From: an uncultured Fretibacterium sp.
GTDB taxonomy: Bacteria; Synergistota; Synergistia; Synergistales; Aminobacteriaceae
DNA length: 16,509 nt
Direction of reading: 5' to 3'
NCBI GenBank assembly: GCA_937892105.1
Contig: CALAUZ010000318.1
Coordinates: forward strand, 1 to 16,509
The notes below the pieces were generated by a model, which was given only the letters and a program-made list of their open reading frames with translations, searched no databases and had not been told where the DNA came from. Within the stretch, counting starts at the first letter, position 1; each line of letters opens with the position of its first letter. Shown in pieces: positions 8,929 to 16,159 of this stretch. Both the position numbers and the translations under genes were made by a program.

Positions 8929-10404
8929 ATGATAACGGAAGCAGGAATAATACTCGTCATAGTCCTGGTATCATGTGCAGGATTACTCGCAGGACGAAAA
9001 GTTCACGGAGCGTCAGACTTTCTCACAGGAGGCGGCAGAGCTTCATCATGGCTCACAACGGGCGCACTAGTAGGGACGTTACTCGGTTCACAATGCACAC
9101 TTGGTACGGCACAGCTTGCGTTCACTTTTGGACTGTCTGCCTGCTGGTTCACAGTAGGGACGGGACTTGGCTGCCTAATGCTTGGGCTTACGTTCTCGGA
9201 TAGATTGAGGCGTTCAGGCTGCACTACACAATTCCAGATAATAGCGCGGGAATACGGTTCACTGACTGAGAAGGCCGGAGCAATTCTCTGCTCAACCGGA
9301 ACATTCATCAGCGTACTGGCTCAGGTTACGGCCTGTGTTGGCTTCATTCCGGCATTGTATCCCTCAATCAGTCCGTTCATGGCCGCGTTTCTCACAGTGT
9401 TATTCATGTGCCTCTACATCGTAATGGGCGGAACATGGGGAGCAGGTATGGGCGGTATCGTGAAGGTTCTGCTGCTGTATGTATCGTGTGCAGCATGTAT
9501 GGTTCTGGTTCTGGTGAAGTCCGGCGGAGTGTCGGGGACATTCTCAGGTGTTGAGAACATGCTGCTGAATACACATATCGGGGACATAAGCGGGATACTT
9601 ACACATGAGGATTTCACGGCAAGGTACATCTCCCTGACATCAAGGGGAACAGTGAAGGATATTGGCTCTTGTCTGTCGCTAATTCTTGGTGTTCTCTCGA
9701 CACAGACATACATGCAGTACATTCTCAGCGCAAAGGGTGAACGTCAGGCGAGAACGAGTTTATACTGGGCGGCTGTACTTGTTCCCCCTGCAGGCGTTGC
9801 CGGAATATTCATCGGCCTTTTCATGCGGGCAAACTATCTCACTCAGGCCGAAATGAACGCTTTAATCTCTGCCGGCCTTGAAGTCCCACCGCTCCCCGTA
9901 ATTGCGTCAACAATACAGGTTTTCCCATCATTCGTGATGAACCATGTACCTTCTGCATTAGGCGGAATAATGCTGGGTACTTTACTTATTACTATAATAA
10001 GCGGCAGTTCGGGGCTTCTTCTTGGAATATCAGCTATAATCACCGAAGATATATTTTCAGTATCATCATTCGTGAAGACACATAAACTTTTCTTCTCACG
10101 CATCGTTATCGTAATCACGCTCATCATTGCAGTAACAGTCTCATACATTCTTCCTCCCCGTGCCATAAACGATTTGGGTTTCCTGTCAATGACGTTGAGG
10201 GCTTCTGTAGTATTCATGCCGCTGTTATGTGCGTTATATTTCAGGGGAAAAATTAATCCCCGCGCAGTCCTTGCGTCCGTAATACTTTCTCCAACGCTTG
10301 CAATTCTGGGAAGCCTCTTGCATGTTCCCGCCGAACCTCTTGTTATCGGAATGGGAGTATCTGTAATTTGCTGTGTAATTGGTGCGTTCGTGAAGACAGC
10401 GTGA
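8929..10404 (+). CDS. sodium:solute symporter (SSS) family protein
   Basis: Polytopic inner-membrane protein of 491 residues with about a dozen hydrophobic segments, as expected for the Na+-coupled SSS (LeuT-fold) family. The N-terminal part has the family's look: an ASDFLTGGGRASSWLT segment after TM1 and a small-residue-rich TM2 with GTLLGSQCTLGTAQ. The substrate cannot be read from sequence; an amino acid, carboxylate or similar solute is plausible given the neighbours. I chose ATG 8929 because it directly follows the AIPR stop (TAA 8925-8927). The alternative ATG at 8893 lies inside the AIPR gene and adds a hydrophilic N-terminus. There is no clear ribosome site, so translation may depend on coupling. 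Its 3' end overlaps the -35 region of the next promoter. Confidence 0.87.
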   Translation: MITEAGIILVIVLVSCAGLLAGRKVHGASDFLTGGGRASSWLTTGALVGTLLGSQCTLGTAQLAFTFGLSACWFTVGTGLGCLMLGLTFSDRLRRSGCTTQFQIIAREYGSLTEKAGAILCSTGTFISVLAQVTACVGFIPALYPSISPFMAAFLTVLFMCLYIVMGGTWGAGMGGIVKVLLLYVSCAACMVLVLVKSGGVSGTFSGVENMLLNTHIGDISGILTHEDFTARYISLTSRGTVKDIGSCLSLILGVLSTQTYMQYILSAKGERQARTSLYWAAVLVPPAGVAGIFIGLFMRANYLTQAEMNALISAGLEVPPLPVIASTIQVFPSFVMNHVPSALGGIMLGTLLITIISGSSGLLLGISAIITEDIFSVSSFVKTHKLFFSRIVIVITLIIAVTVSYILPPRAINDLGFLSMTLRASVVFMPLLCALYFRGKINPRAVLASVILSPTLAILGSLLHVPAEPLVIGMGVSVICCVIGAFVKTA

Positions 10405-10420
10405 AAATATGTTGTATAAT
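10393..10420 (+). promoter_or_regulatory. promoter of the alanine/glycine symporter gene
   Basis: AAGACA (10393-10398) matches four of six -35 bases and sits 16 bp from a consensus TATAAT (10415-10420). The -35 lies within the last codons of the upstream symporter gene. A GGAG ribosome site follows, 10 nt before the ATG at 10458. Confidence 0.5.
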
Positions 10421-10457
10421 GTAGCGAAAATTTTTGCGATTTAGGAGTGTGTAATTC

Positions 10458-12104
10458 ATGAGCAGCATAATGGATACTATCATGTATTACAACGGGATAG
10501 TAAACAGCTTCGTATGGGGCGCACCCGTCTTAATCTTGCTCGTAGGAACAGGCGTATATTTAACCCTTCTTCTGGGTATTCCTCAGTTCCGTTATTTCTT
10601 TGACGCAATGTCGGAAGTCTTCAGCTTCAGGAAGAAGTCTGGCGCGGACAAGTCAATATCCTCATTTGCGGCAATGGCTACGGCAATGGCGGCCACTGTC
10701 GGAACAGGAAACGTTGCTGGTGTTGCAACAGCCCTTCACTTGGGAGGGCCTGGCGCACTGGTATGGATGTTGATTTCGGCAGTGTTCGGAATGTGTACGA
10801 AGTTTGCGGAAGTTGTTCTTGCTGTGCATTACAGGCAGAAGGACGCTCACGGAGACTGGCGCGGGGGTACAATGTACATTCTCGAAAAGGGTACAAGTGA
10901 AGCACTCGGACAGGGCTGGGGTTTTGTCGGGAAGCTGCTTGCGGTACTGTTTGCACTTTTCGCGTTCCTTGCGTCATTCGGAATTGGCGCGGCAACTCAG
11001 GCAAACTCTGCGGCTGAAGCTATGTCAATGGGCTGGGGAATTGACCATCTCTATAGCGGCATAGTAATGGCGATACTTGTTGCGCTTGTTATTATCGGAG
11101 GACTTAAGAGCCTTTCGACCGTAACGACATACATAGTTCCCTTCATGGCAATATTCTACATTGGCGGAGCAGCATACGTTCTGATTACGAACGCGTCAAT
11201 GATCCCTGAGACGGTCTCACGCGCTGTTCACCTTGCTTTCAACAACCCGCTTGAAACATTGCCCGGAGCATTGGCAGGCTGGGGAGTGAAAGAGGCGGTA
11301 CAGAGAGGAATTGCGAGAGGCGTATTCAGCAATGAAGCTGGTATGGGTTCTGCACCTATGGTTCATGCGACTGCGAACGTTGAACACCCGGTACAGCAGG
11401 GTTTCTACGGAATATTCGAGGTTTTCATGGACACTATAGTAATATGCACGATGACCGCGCTTGTAGTAATGGTAACAGGAACGCTGACAAGCTCACCGGA
11501 TCTCACAGGGGCACAGCTTACGCTAAAGGCTTTCGAGAACGCTTTGGGAACGCCTGGAAAATACGTGCTTTCAGTTGGACTTCTGCTGTTTGCGTTCACA
11601 ACAATACTGGGCTGGTACTGGTATGCTGAGACGGCGGTAACGTATCTGTTTGGAATTTGGTGCAAACCGTTGATGAAGGTGCTGTGGATTGCGATGATAT
11701 TAATCGGAGCAGCAGGAGGACAGTTTATCGGAGCGGAAGGCAACCAGTTCTTAAACAACATCTGGGATATTTCCGACACGCTGAATGGTTTAATGGCACT
11801 TCCCAACCTTATAGGGCTTCTGATACTGTCAGTAACGCTGAAACGTATAGTGAGCGACTATGACGAGAAGTTCGGAACACCTAGCGACAGGGTATTATCG
11901 CCTGTTCAGAAGGTTCTCGTTGCGAAAATACAGTACATAGTAATGGGGATTATCGCTGTTGCTATGGGAATGACGGCGTTCTTTGCGTACACTCAGGTAT
12001 TCGCTTCTCTGGCGATAGTGCTTGGGCTGCTGACGGCGTACAGGAGGCAGACGCTGCTCGGGTTCCTTGCTGTGATACTGGGTATTGCGGCAGCGGCCAT
12101 GTAA
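10458..12104 (+). CDS. alanine/glycine:cation symporter (AGCS) family protein
   Basis: Inner-membrane Na+- or H+-coupled alanine/glycine uptake carrier. Family signatures are GTGNVAGVATALHLGGPGA in an early membrane region, GAATQANSAAEAM (about 177-189), and the diagnostic VFSNEAGMGSAPMVHAT near residue 288. At 548 residues it is longer than many members (often 450-500). After the usual last core helices and the hydrophilic YDEKFGTPSDR stretch (about 470-480), it carries extra hydrophobic segments to the C-terminus. The ATG has GGAG 10 nt upstream. It has its own promoter and is followed directly by a rho-independent terminator, so it is probably monocistronic. With the two M20 hydrolases it fits peptide and amino-acid use. 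Confidence 0.94.
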   Translation: MSSIMDTIMYYNGIVNSFVWGAPVLILLVGTGVYLTLLLGIPQFRYFFDAMSEVFSFRKKSGADKSISSFAAMATAMAATVGTGNVAGVATALHLGGPGALVWMLISAVFGMCTKFAEVVLAVHYRQKDAHGDWRGGTMYILEKGTSEALGQGWGFVGKLLAVLFALFAFLASFGIGAATQANSAAEAMSMGWGIDHLYSGIVMAILVALVIIGGLKSLSTVTTYIVPFMAIFYIGGAAYVLITNASMIPETVSRAVHLAFNNPLETLPGALAGWGVKEAVQRGIARGVFSNEAGMGSAPMVHATANVEHPVQQGFYGIFEVFMDTIVICTMTALVVMVTGTLTSSPDLTGAQLTLKAFENALGTPGKYVLSVGLLLFAFTTILGWYWYAETAVTYLFGIWCKPLMKVLWIAMILIGAAGGQFIGAEGNQFLNNIWDISDTLNGLMALPNLIGLLILSVTLKRIVSDYDEKFGTPSDRVLSPVQKVLVAKIQYIVMGIIAVAMGMTAFFAYTQVFASLAIVLGLLTAYRRQTLLGFLAVILGIAAAAM

Positions 12105-12118
12105 AGCGGAATAACATT

Positions 12119-12153
12119 ATGACCTTCTGGAGTAATCTAGGGGGTCATTTTTT
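12119..12153 (+). terminator. rho-independent terminator after the AGCS gene
   Basis: ATGACC (12119-12124) pairs with GGTCAT (12143-12148) and is followed by a run of six T (12148-12153). It begins 15 bases after the stop codon. Confidence 0.8.
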
Positions 12154-12161
12154 GTATTGTA

Positions 12162-12170
12162 TGCTAATAT
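12162..12170 (+). promoter_or_regulatory. possible extended -10 promoter of the methyltransferase gene
   Basis: TGCTAATAT has TG one base before the hexamer TAATAT, an extended -10 arrangement. No -35 is recognisable upstream, where the terminator stem lies. It is about 30 bp before the ATG at 12201. Confidence 0.35.
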
Positions 12171-12200
12171 TACAAAAATTCGATTTTGAAGGGAAAGAAT

Positions 12201-12956
12201 ATGGGCAGTCATTCCAATATAGCGGAACAAGAAATTTGGGATCAGAGCTACATCAATTTTCAGTTTTTCGAGGCTAAAGATGCAGTAACAAAGACAGTAG
12301 ATGCTTTTCTTGACTCATGTTCGTTTCCTGAAAATACTTCATGTTTTGAGCTGGGGTGTTTTCCGGGACGTTACCTGGTTCATTTCGGGAAGAAATACAA
12401 ATTTGTAGTGAATGGCATTGACAGCACTAAATATCTGGATAATCGTTTCATAGAGTACTTGAAGAGTGAAGGCGTTAAAGTTGGAACGGTGAAACGCGCA
12501 GATGTCTTTGACTACATCAATACGGCAGGAAAAACCTATGATATAGTGTATTCTATGGGATTTATTGAACACTTCGAGGACTATTTAGGGGTCTTAATGG
12601 AGCATGACAGGTTAGTTGCAAAAGGCGGACTGCTCATTATATTCTGTCCTAATTTCAGAGGATCATTCCAGTATAAGGCGCATAAATTCTTTGATGATGA
12701 AAACCTGAAAATACATGTTGTCCCTTCCATGAACCCTGAACAGTGGGCGGAAGAACTAGTTATGAAGGGCTACGAAATTATTTCTGCCGGTTATTACGGT
12801 GGATTTGATTTCTGGGTTGGAAGTCAGAAGAGAAGTTTCGCCAAAAGGTTTTTGCTGCGTATTTTTTCCCGTGTTCGCAGTATACTCAAACTGATACTCA
12901 GAAAAAATAGCCCCAGTTATTCACCGTATTGCGGGATTATAGCCAGAAAGAAATAA
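12201..12956 (+). CDS. class I SAM-dependent methyltransferase
   Basis: Cytosolic methyltransferase of 251 residues with a Rossmann-like AdoMet-binding region. Motif I is FELGCFPGRY (49-58), an aspartate in NGIDSTKY (71-78) could hold the ribose, and YDIVYSMGFIEHF (113-125) is the motif IV/post-IV region. The substrate is unknown; small-molecule, lipid or glycan methylation are all possible. The C-terminus is Arg/Lys-rich and moderately hydrophobic (about 213-240), which may contact the membrane. I chose ATG 12201 because AAGGGA lies 6 nt upstream; a TTG at 12186 would start within that site. The gene is visibly AT-richer than its neighbours and stands alone between a terminator and a non-coding region, suggesting it was acquired. 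Confidence 0.85.
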   Translation: MGSHSNIAEQEIWDQSYINFQFFEAKDAVTKTVDAFLDSCSFPENTSCFELGCFPGRYLVHFGKKYKFVVNGIDSTKYLDNRFIEYLKSEGVKVGTVKRADVFDYINTAGKTYDIVYSMGFIEHFEDYLGVLMEHDRLVAKGGLLIIFCPNFRGSFQYKAHKFFDDENLKIHVVPSMNPEQWAEELVMKGYEIISAGYYGGFDFWVGSQKRSFAKRFLLRIFSRVRSILKLILRKNSPSYSPYCGIIARKK

Positions 12957-12958
12957 CA

Positions 12959-13117
12959 ATGTACGAAGCAGGTAAGTCTGTCGATATATGCACATTGAAG
13001 ATATTACGTGCAGTAGTAGCTGTATTGCTTGTGGCAATTATCATTATGAAACGCCCTAAGCTTGACTTTTTCCTTTTTCTCCTAATAATGAAAAAAGTGA
13101 TTAGTTTTCCAATCTAA
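12959..13117 (+). CDS. small hydrophobic protein, function unknown
   Basis: A possible 52-residue protein starting 2 bases after the methyltransferase stop. A hydrophilic N-terminus (MYEAGKSVDIC) precedes one strongly hydrophobic stretch (about 19-31), a basic KRPK turn (32-35) and a second hydrophobic part (36-43), so it could be a helical hairpin in the membrane. No family is recognised and the ribosome site is weak. It may be a genuine small membrane protein co-transcribed with the methyltransferase, the broken start of a longer membrane protein, or chance. The low GC matches the preceding gene. Confidence 0.35.
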   Translation: MYEAGKSVDICTLKILRAVVAVLLVAIIIMKRPKLDFFLFLLIMKKVISFPI

Positions 13118-13138
13118 CAGAAAGTATACTTATATAAT
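13101..13138 (+). promoter_or_regulatory. candidate promoter for the 13.14-13.53 kb RNA / glmM leader
   Basis: TTAGTT (13101-13106) and TATACT (13125-13130) are 18 bp apart. A consensus TATAAT (13133-13138) follows, with only a weak -35 for itself. Either would start RNA near 13137-13146, just before the structured segment. Confidence 0.45.
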
Positions 13139-13140
13139 AT

Positions 13141-13530
13141 TGAATTTGGGGAAGTACAATCCTCCGATGGCAACGCAGCACCTTAGAGATATAAATCTCC
13201 GGATAGGTGGAACTATGACGTAAAGTGCAATGTAATGTTGTGCCCTATTTGGGGCTATACAGTGGAAACGAAGTGGACATGCATTCAGTAATAATGATGC
13301 TTTAACGGGGGAAGCTTAAAACCTAATTTCCTGGACTAGGATATTTATCCTTGCGAACCCTGCAACTTTAGTCATAAGAGGTTCACTGAGCCGGCTACTA
13401 CCTTCCTTAAAACTAAGGGTAAAGATGAGGAATTTCTCCTAGATTGAAGGCGTTTCTCGACATGGCAGGCGGAAAAAGCTCTGACGATGAGTTTGTTCAG
13501 ATACTAGGACACAGGCTTTAGAAATACATT
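13141..13530 (+). ncRNA. putative structured RNA or long glmM leader, class not recognised
   Basis: About 390 bases without a plausible gene lie between the small ORF and glmM. Several local stems can be read. G13148-A13152 pairs with 13160-13164. A two-part hairpin uses CACCT (13179-13183)/AGGTG (13205-13209) around GAGAT/ATCTC (13186-13199). GCCC/GGGC spans 13242-13255, and GCATT/GATGC spans 13281-13300. AGGAT/ATCCT spans 13338-13351. At the 3' end AAAGCTCTGA (13475-13484) pairs with TCAGA (13497-13501) and, across a 13-base bulge, with GCTTT (13515-13519). A possible long-range pair is TATGAC (13214-13219) with GTCATA (13371-13376). There is no T-run terminator before glmM, so it may be a leader that continues into glmM. 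It does not match tmRNA, RNase P, SRP, 6S or the glmS ribozyme as I know them. The class is inferred from layout only. Confidence 0.5.
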
Positions 13531-13547
13531 AAGGAGTGAATACAAAC

Positions 13548-14879
13548 TTGGAAAAAAAACGAAAATTATTCGGAACTGACGGCGTAAGAGACCTCGCAAA
13601 TTCCGGCAACATGACTCCAGAACTCGCGCTCAAACTTGGCCGGGCATTCATCAGGTTCACGCATGGCCGCAGAATAGTGATTGGCAGCGACACCCGTCTC
13701 AGCGGCAGAATGTTAGAGGGCGCATTGTATTCGGGAATGAGTTCTGAAGGTGCAGAAGTCTGGCTCGCTGGAATTATCCCGACACCAGGTGTCAGCTACG
13801 CGGTGAAGGCCATGAATGCAGACGGCGGCGCGGTAATCAGTGCATCACACAATCCGGCGGAGTACAACGGCATAAAGTTTCTCGGTTCAGACGGCTGCAA
13901 GCTCTCGGACGATGAGGAACTCGCAATCGAAGATATACTCTCTCAGGACGAACGCAGTACAGCCCCCAATGTCGGCAACATACATGATGCTCCCAATCTC
14001 GTTAAGGATTACGCCATGCATATAGCCAGCATTCTTAACCCTGACGCTGTGATTGACCGAGTTGCATTCGACTGCGCAAATGGAGCTTCAGCAATGAGTG
14101 TTCCTGTACTCGTCAAGAACACAGGGTTTTCGCGGGTTAATACGTCAATCATCTCTAGGGATTATGACGGTCTCAACATCAACAAGGCTTGCGGTGTAAT
14201 GCACATGGCCAATCTCACTGGATATGTGAAGGATAACGGTCTAAATCTCGGTTTCGCTTTTGACGGCGACGCTGACAGGGTGTTAATCTCGGACAAATAC
14301 GGCCGCGTTATAGATGGCGATATTATGCTCTGGGTGCTTGGACGATGGCTGAAGGCAAAGAATTATCCTGGCAGTGATAAAGTCGTAATTACCGTAATGA
14401 GCAACATGGCTCTTGAGGCTCATCTTTCGGACAATGGCATAGAGGCTTTGCGATGTCCGGTTGGCGACAGGTACGTGCTTGAGACAATGCGTTCATCTGG
14501 AGCAGGTTTAGGCGGTGAACAGTCGGGGCATATTATAGCATCAGAGTTCACATCGACAGGGGACGGCTTATGTACGGCTATGCTGTTTCTTAATGCCATT
14601 CACGATTTAGGCGAGGACACTTCATCACTCGTTGACCGTTTCGGGCGTTATCCCCAGAAACTCACTAATCTTACGTTAAAGAGGCCGCGTGAAAGTGTTG
14701 ACATGAGTGCAATTAATGATATTGTAAAAACATACCAGCAAAAAATCACGAACGGAAGAATTTTCATACGTACATCAGGAACCGAACCATTACTGCGAAT
14801 ACTTGTTGAGGCTCCTGAAGGCAATACAGTAGAGGAACTGTCAGCAATACTGGTAACGAGGCTTGAAGAATACTGTTAA
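13548..14879 (+). CDS. glmM: phosphoglucosamine mutase GlmM
   Basis: Cytosolic enzyme converting glucosamine-6-phosphate to glucosamine-1-phosphate on the way to UDP-GlcNAc, needed for peptidoglycan. The 443 residues match the usual length of about 445. The order is canonical: FGTDGVRD (8-15), the phosphoserine loop SASHNP with Ser100, the Mg2+-binding DGDADR (239-244), the sugar-binding GGEQSGH and the phosphate-binding RTSGTEP (408-414). I chose TTG 13548 because AAGGAG (13531-13536) is 11 nt upstream (8 nt from the longer AAGGAGTGA). The in-frame GTG at 13536 overlaps that ribosome site and would add four residues. It is followed 13 bases later by galU, forming an envelope-precursor operon. 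It is preceded by about 400 bases of putative structured RNA. Confidence 0.96.
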   Translation: MEKKRKLFGTDGVRDLANSGNMTPELALKLGRAFIRFTHGRRIVIGSDTRLSGRMLEGALYSGMSSEGAEVWLAGIIPTPGVSYAVKAMNADGGAVISASHNPAEYNGIKFLGSDGCKLSDDEELAIEDILSQDERSTAPNVGNIHDAPNLVKDYAMHIASILNPDAVIDRVAFDCANGASAMSVPVLVKNTGFSRVNTSIISRDYDGLNINKACGVMHMANLTGYVKDNGLNLGFAFDGDADRVLISDKYGRVIDGDIMLWVLGRWLKAKNYPGSDKVVITVMSNMALEAHLSDNGIEALRCPVGDRYVLETMRSSGAGLGGEQSGHIIASEFTSTGDGLCTAMLFLNAIHDLGEDTSSLVDRFGRYPQKLTNLTLKRPRESVDMSAINDIVKTYQQKITNGRIFIRTSGTEPLLRILVEAPEGNTVEELSAILVTRLEEYC

Positions 14880-14892
14880 GAGGAGTGAAGAC

Positions 14893-15750
14893 ATGACTGT
14901 TAAGAAATGCCTTTTTCCTGTAGCTGGATTAGGCACAAGGTTTCTGCCGGTAACAAAGGAAATTGCGAAGGAAATGTTGCCACTGGTGAACCGTCCAATA
15001 ATATCGTACGGTGTTGAAGAGGCTTTATCGTCAGGCTGTGAAGACATAGTAATGATTACCGGTAGGACAAAGCGTTCAATCGAGAATTACTTTGACCGTT
15101 CATTTGAGCTTGAGGACATACTGAAAAGGCGCGGGAAACTGGAGCTTTACTACAAGATGATACATATTTCAGAGATGGCTGAAGTGATGTACATTCGCCA
15201 GCGTGAGCCATTAGGATTAGGCCATGCGGTATTATGCGGAGAACCGGTATGCAAGGGTGAATATTTCGGAGTGATACTTCCAGACGATGTATTCATAAAC
15301 CGAGAACCAGTATTATCCCAGCTGATAAAGGTACATGACAGGCTAGGCGGAAGTGTTGTAGCACTTGAACATGTCAAGGACAAAGATGTTTCGCGGTACG
15401 GTATTGCGGCAGGCGAGGAATTTGAACCAGGAATATTCAGGATCAGCAACATGGTGGAGAAGCCCAAACTTTCGGAAGCCCCTTCACGTTATGCGATTAT
15501 GGGACGTTATGTACTGTCGCCGGAGATATTCCCGTTGTTGCACACACAGCAGGCAGGAGCTGGAGGAGAGATACAGCTTACGGACGCGATACGGGAGCTG
15601 TCGAAGTCAGAGCCTGTATGGGGAGTTGTGTATGAGGGCAGGCGTTTTGACTGTGGGACGCAGAAAGGGTGGCTTAGTGCGAACATACAGCTTGCGCTGG
15701 AGGACGATGAACTGCGAGATGTCGTGATGGAGATTGTGAAGGACAACTGA
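14893..15750 (+). CDS. galU: UTP-glucose-1-phosphate uridylyltransferase GalU
   Basis: Cytosolic nucleotidyltransferase making UDP-glucose from UTP and glucose-1-phosphate for surface polysaccharides and glycolipids. At 285 residues it has the usual length. The nucleotide-binding start PVAGLGTRFLPVTKEIAKEM (9-28) and the downstream MVEKP, GGEIQLTDAI and FDCGTQKGWL motifs are those of bacterial GalU. The ATG at 14893 has AGGAG 7 nt upstream; an in-frame ATG at 14863 lies within glmM. It is the second gene of the glmM-galU operon and is followed by a strong terminator. A related glucose-1-phosphate thymidylyltransferase is less likely given the VEKP/FDCGTQKGWL pattern. Confidence 0.96.
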   Translation: MTVKKCLFPVAGLGTRFLPVTKEIAKEMLPLVNRPIISYGVEEALSSGCEDIVMITGRTKRSIENYFDRSFELEDILKRRGKLELYYKMIHISEMAEVMYIRQREPLGLGHAVLCGEPVCKGEYFGVILPDDVFINREPVLSQLIKVHDRLGGSVVALEHVKDKDVSRYGIAAGEEFEPGIFRISNMVEKPKLSEAPSRYAIMGRYVLSPEIFPLLHTQQAGAGGEIQLTDAIRELSKSEPVWGVVYEGRRFDCGTQKGWLSANIQLALEDDELRDVVMEIVKDN

Positions 15751-15771
15751 TTTTTGAGTGCAAAGAATATT

Positions 15772-15804
15772 CCCTTCTGGTGTGATAACTGGGAGGGTTT
15801 TTTT
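15772..15804 (+). terminator. rho-independent terminator of the glmM-galU operon
   Basis: CCCTTCT (15772-15778) can pair with GGGAGGG (15791-15797) using two G-U pairs, and is followed by seven T (15798-15804). It starts 21 bases after the galU stop. Confidence 0.85.
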
Positions 15805-15829
15805 GTGCGTTATTTTGCTGTGATAGAAT
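15801..15829 (+). promoter_or_regulatory. candidate promoter of the small amphipathic-peptide gene
   Basis: TGATAGAAT (15821-15829) has the TGn of an extended -10 box directly before TAGAAT. The -35 region (TTTTGT, 15801-15806, 17 bp away) is poor and overlaps the preceding terminator's T run. A start near 15836 would give a leader of about 107 nt before the ATG at 15943. Confidence 0.42.
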
Positions 15830-15839
15830 TATGGCTAGT

Positions 15840-15938
15840 CCGTGATATCGTATCTCACGGATCAGGGAAGCCCCCGATAATCCAAAGCGGGGGGTTGTCG
15901 TAAGAGGAAAACTTCTCCCCGCTTAGAATGGGGGTGAG
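15840..15938 (+). promoter_or_regulatory. structured leader with competing stems around a strong ribosome site
   Basis: CCGTGA (15840-15845) pairs with TCACGG (15855-15860). Further on, AAGCGGGG (15885-15892) pairs perfectly over 8 bp with CCCCGCTT (15917-15924). The same G run (15889-15894) could pair instead with CCCCC (15871-15875). The ribosome site GGGGGTGA (15930-15937) could also be covered by either C run. The folds are mutually exclusive, which suggests translation of the peptide is controlled by RNA structure. The stems are seen; regulation is inferred. Confidence 0.45.
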
Positions 15939-15942
15939 AGTC

Positions 15943-16029
15943 ATGAGGGACTTCATAAAACTCCTCGAGGCAGTCGCTAAGGTCATCAACGCGATAGCCC
16001 ACCTCATTAACTCGATAAAGAAGAAGTAG
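15943..16029 (+). CDS. 28-residue amphipathic cationic peptide, possible type I toxin-like (TisB-like design)
   Basis: A short ORF encodes a peptide beginning MRDFIKLLEA and ending NSIKKK. Hydrophobic residues F4, L8, V11, I15, I18, I22 and I25 repeat at 3-4 spacing, with L7, V14 and L21 beside them. Polar residues R2, K6, E9, K13, N16, H20, N23 and K27 form the opposite face. This describes one amphipathic helix with a lysine tail, like membrane-active peptides such as TisB (29 residues) or phenol-soluble modulins. No sequence family is recognised. The ATG at 15943 has GGGGGTGA 5 nt upstream, which matches seven of eight bases complementary to the anti-Shine-Dalgarno. An in-frame ATG at 15928 sits before that site and is less likely. 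It has its own candidate promoter and structured leader, and it is isolated between a terminator and the CDC48-like gene. Confidence 0.6.
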   Translation: MRDFIKLLEAVAKVINAIAHLINSIKKK

Positions 16030-16032
16030 CGT

Positions 16033-16078
16033 CTCAATCGTTGTTTGTTTTTGCTGGTTGAGGCTCACACCCTCAATC
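16033..16078 (+). repeat. two competing hairpins just after the peptide stop codon
   Basis: CTCAATC (16033-16039) can pair with GGTTGAG (16056-16062). GGTTGAGG (16056-16063) can pair instead with CCTCAATC (16071-16078). CTCAATC thus occurs twice around one complementary segment, so only one hairpin can form at a time. No T run follows, so a simple terminator is not supported. Confidence 0.5.
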
Positions 16079-16159
16079 GGCAATCAAACATTTCATCATG
16101 TCCGTAGCTTCCCCGTACGCTTTTATTATAGCGCCTCACAGATTGAAGGGATAATCCAC

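Noticed and set aside
13491..13508. GTTCAGATACTAG resembles the R element of group I introns, and TTTAACGGGGGAAG (13301-13314) loosely resembles the P element.
   Set aside because: A pairing S element (UAGUC-like) and a P3/P8 arrangement were not found before glmM begins, and there is no interrupted gene. An Rfam intron scan would settle it.
13141..13530. tmRNA, RNase P RNA, SRP RNA or glmS ribozyme
   Set aside because: There is no tRNA-like end or tag frame, no RNase P conserved blocks, no GGAAG-type SRP loop, and no glmS ribozyme core. The gene downstream is glmM, not glmS.
15855..16037. 60- and 73-codon minus-strand frames across the peptide locus
   Set aside because: They mirror the GC-rich leader and the amphipathic plus-strand ORF and have no ribosome site. 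The plus-strand peptide explains the region better.
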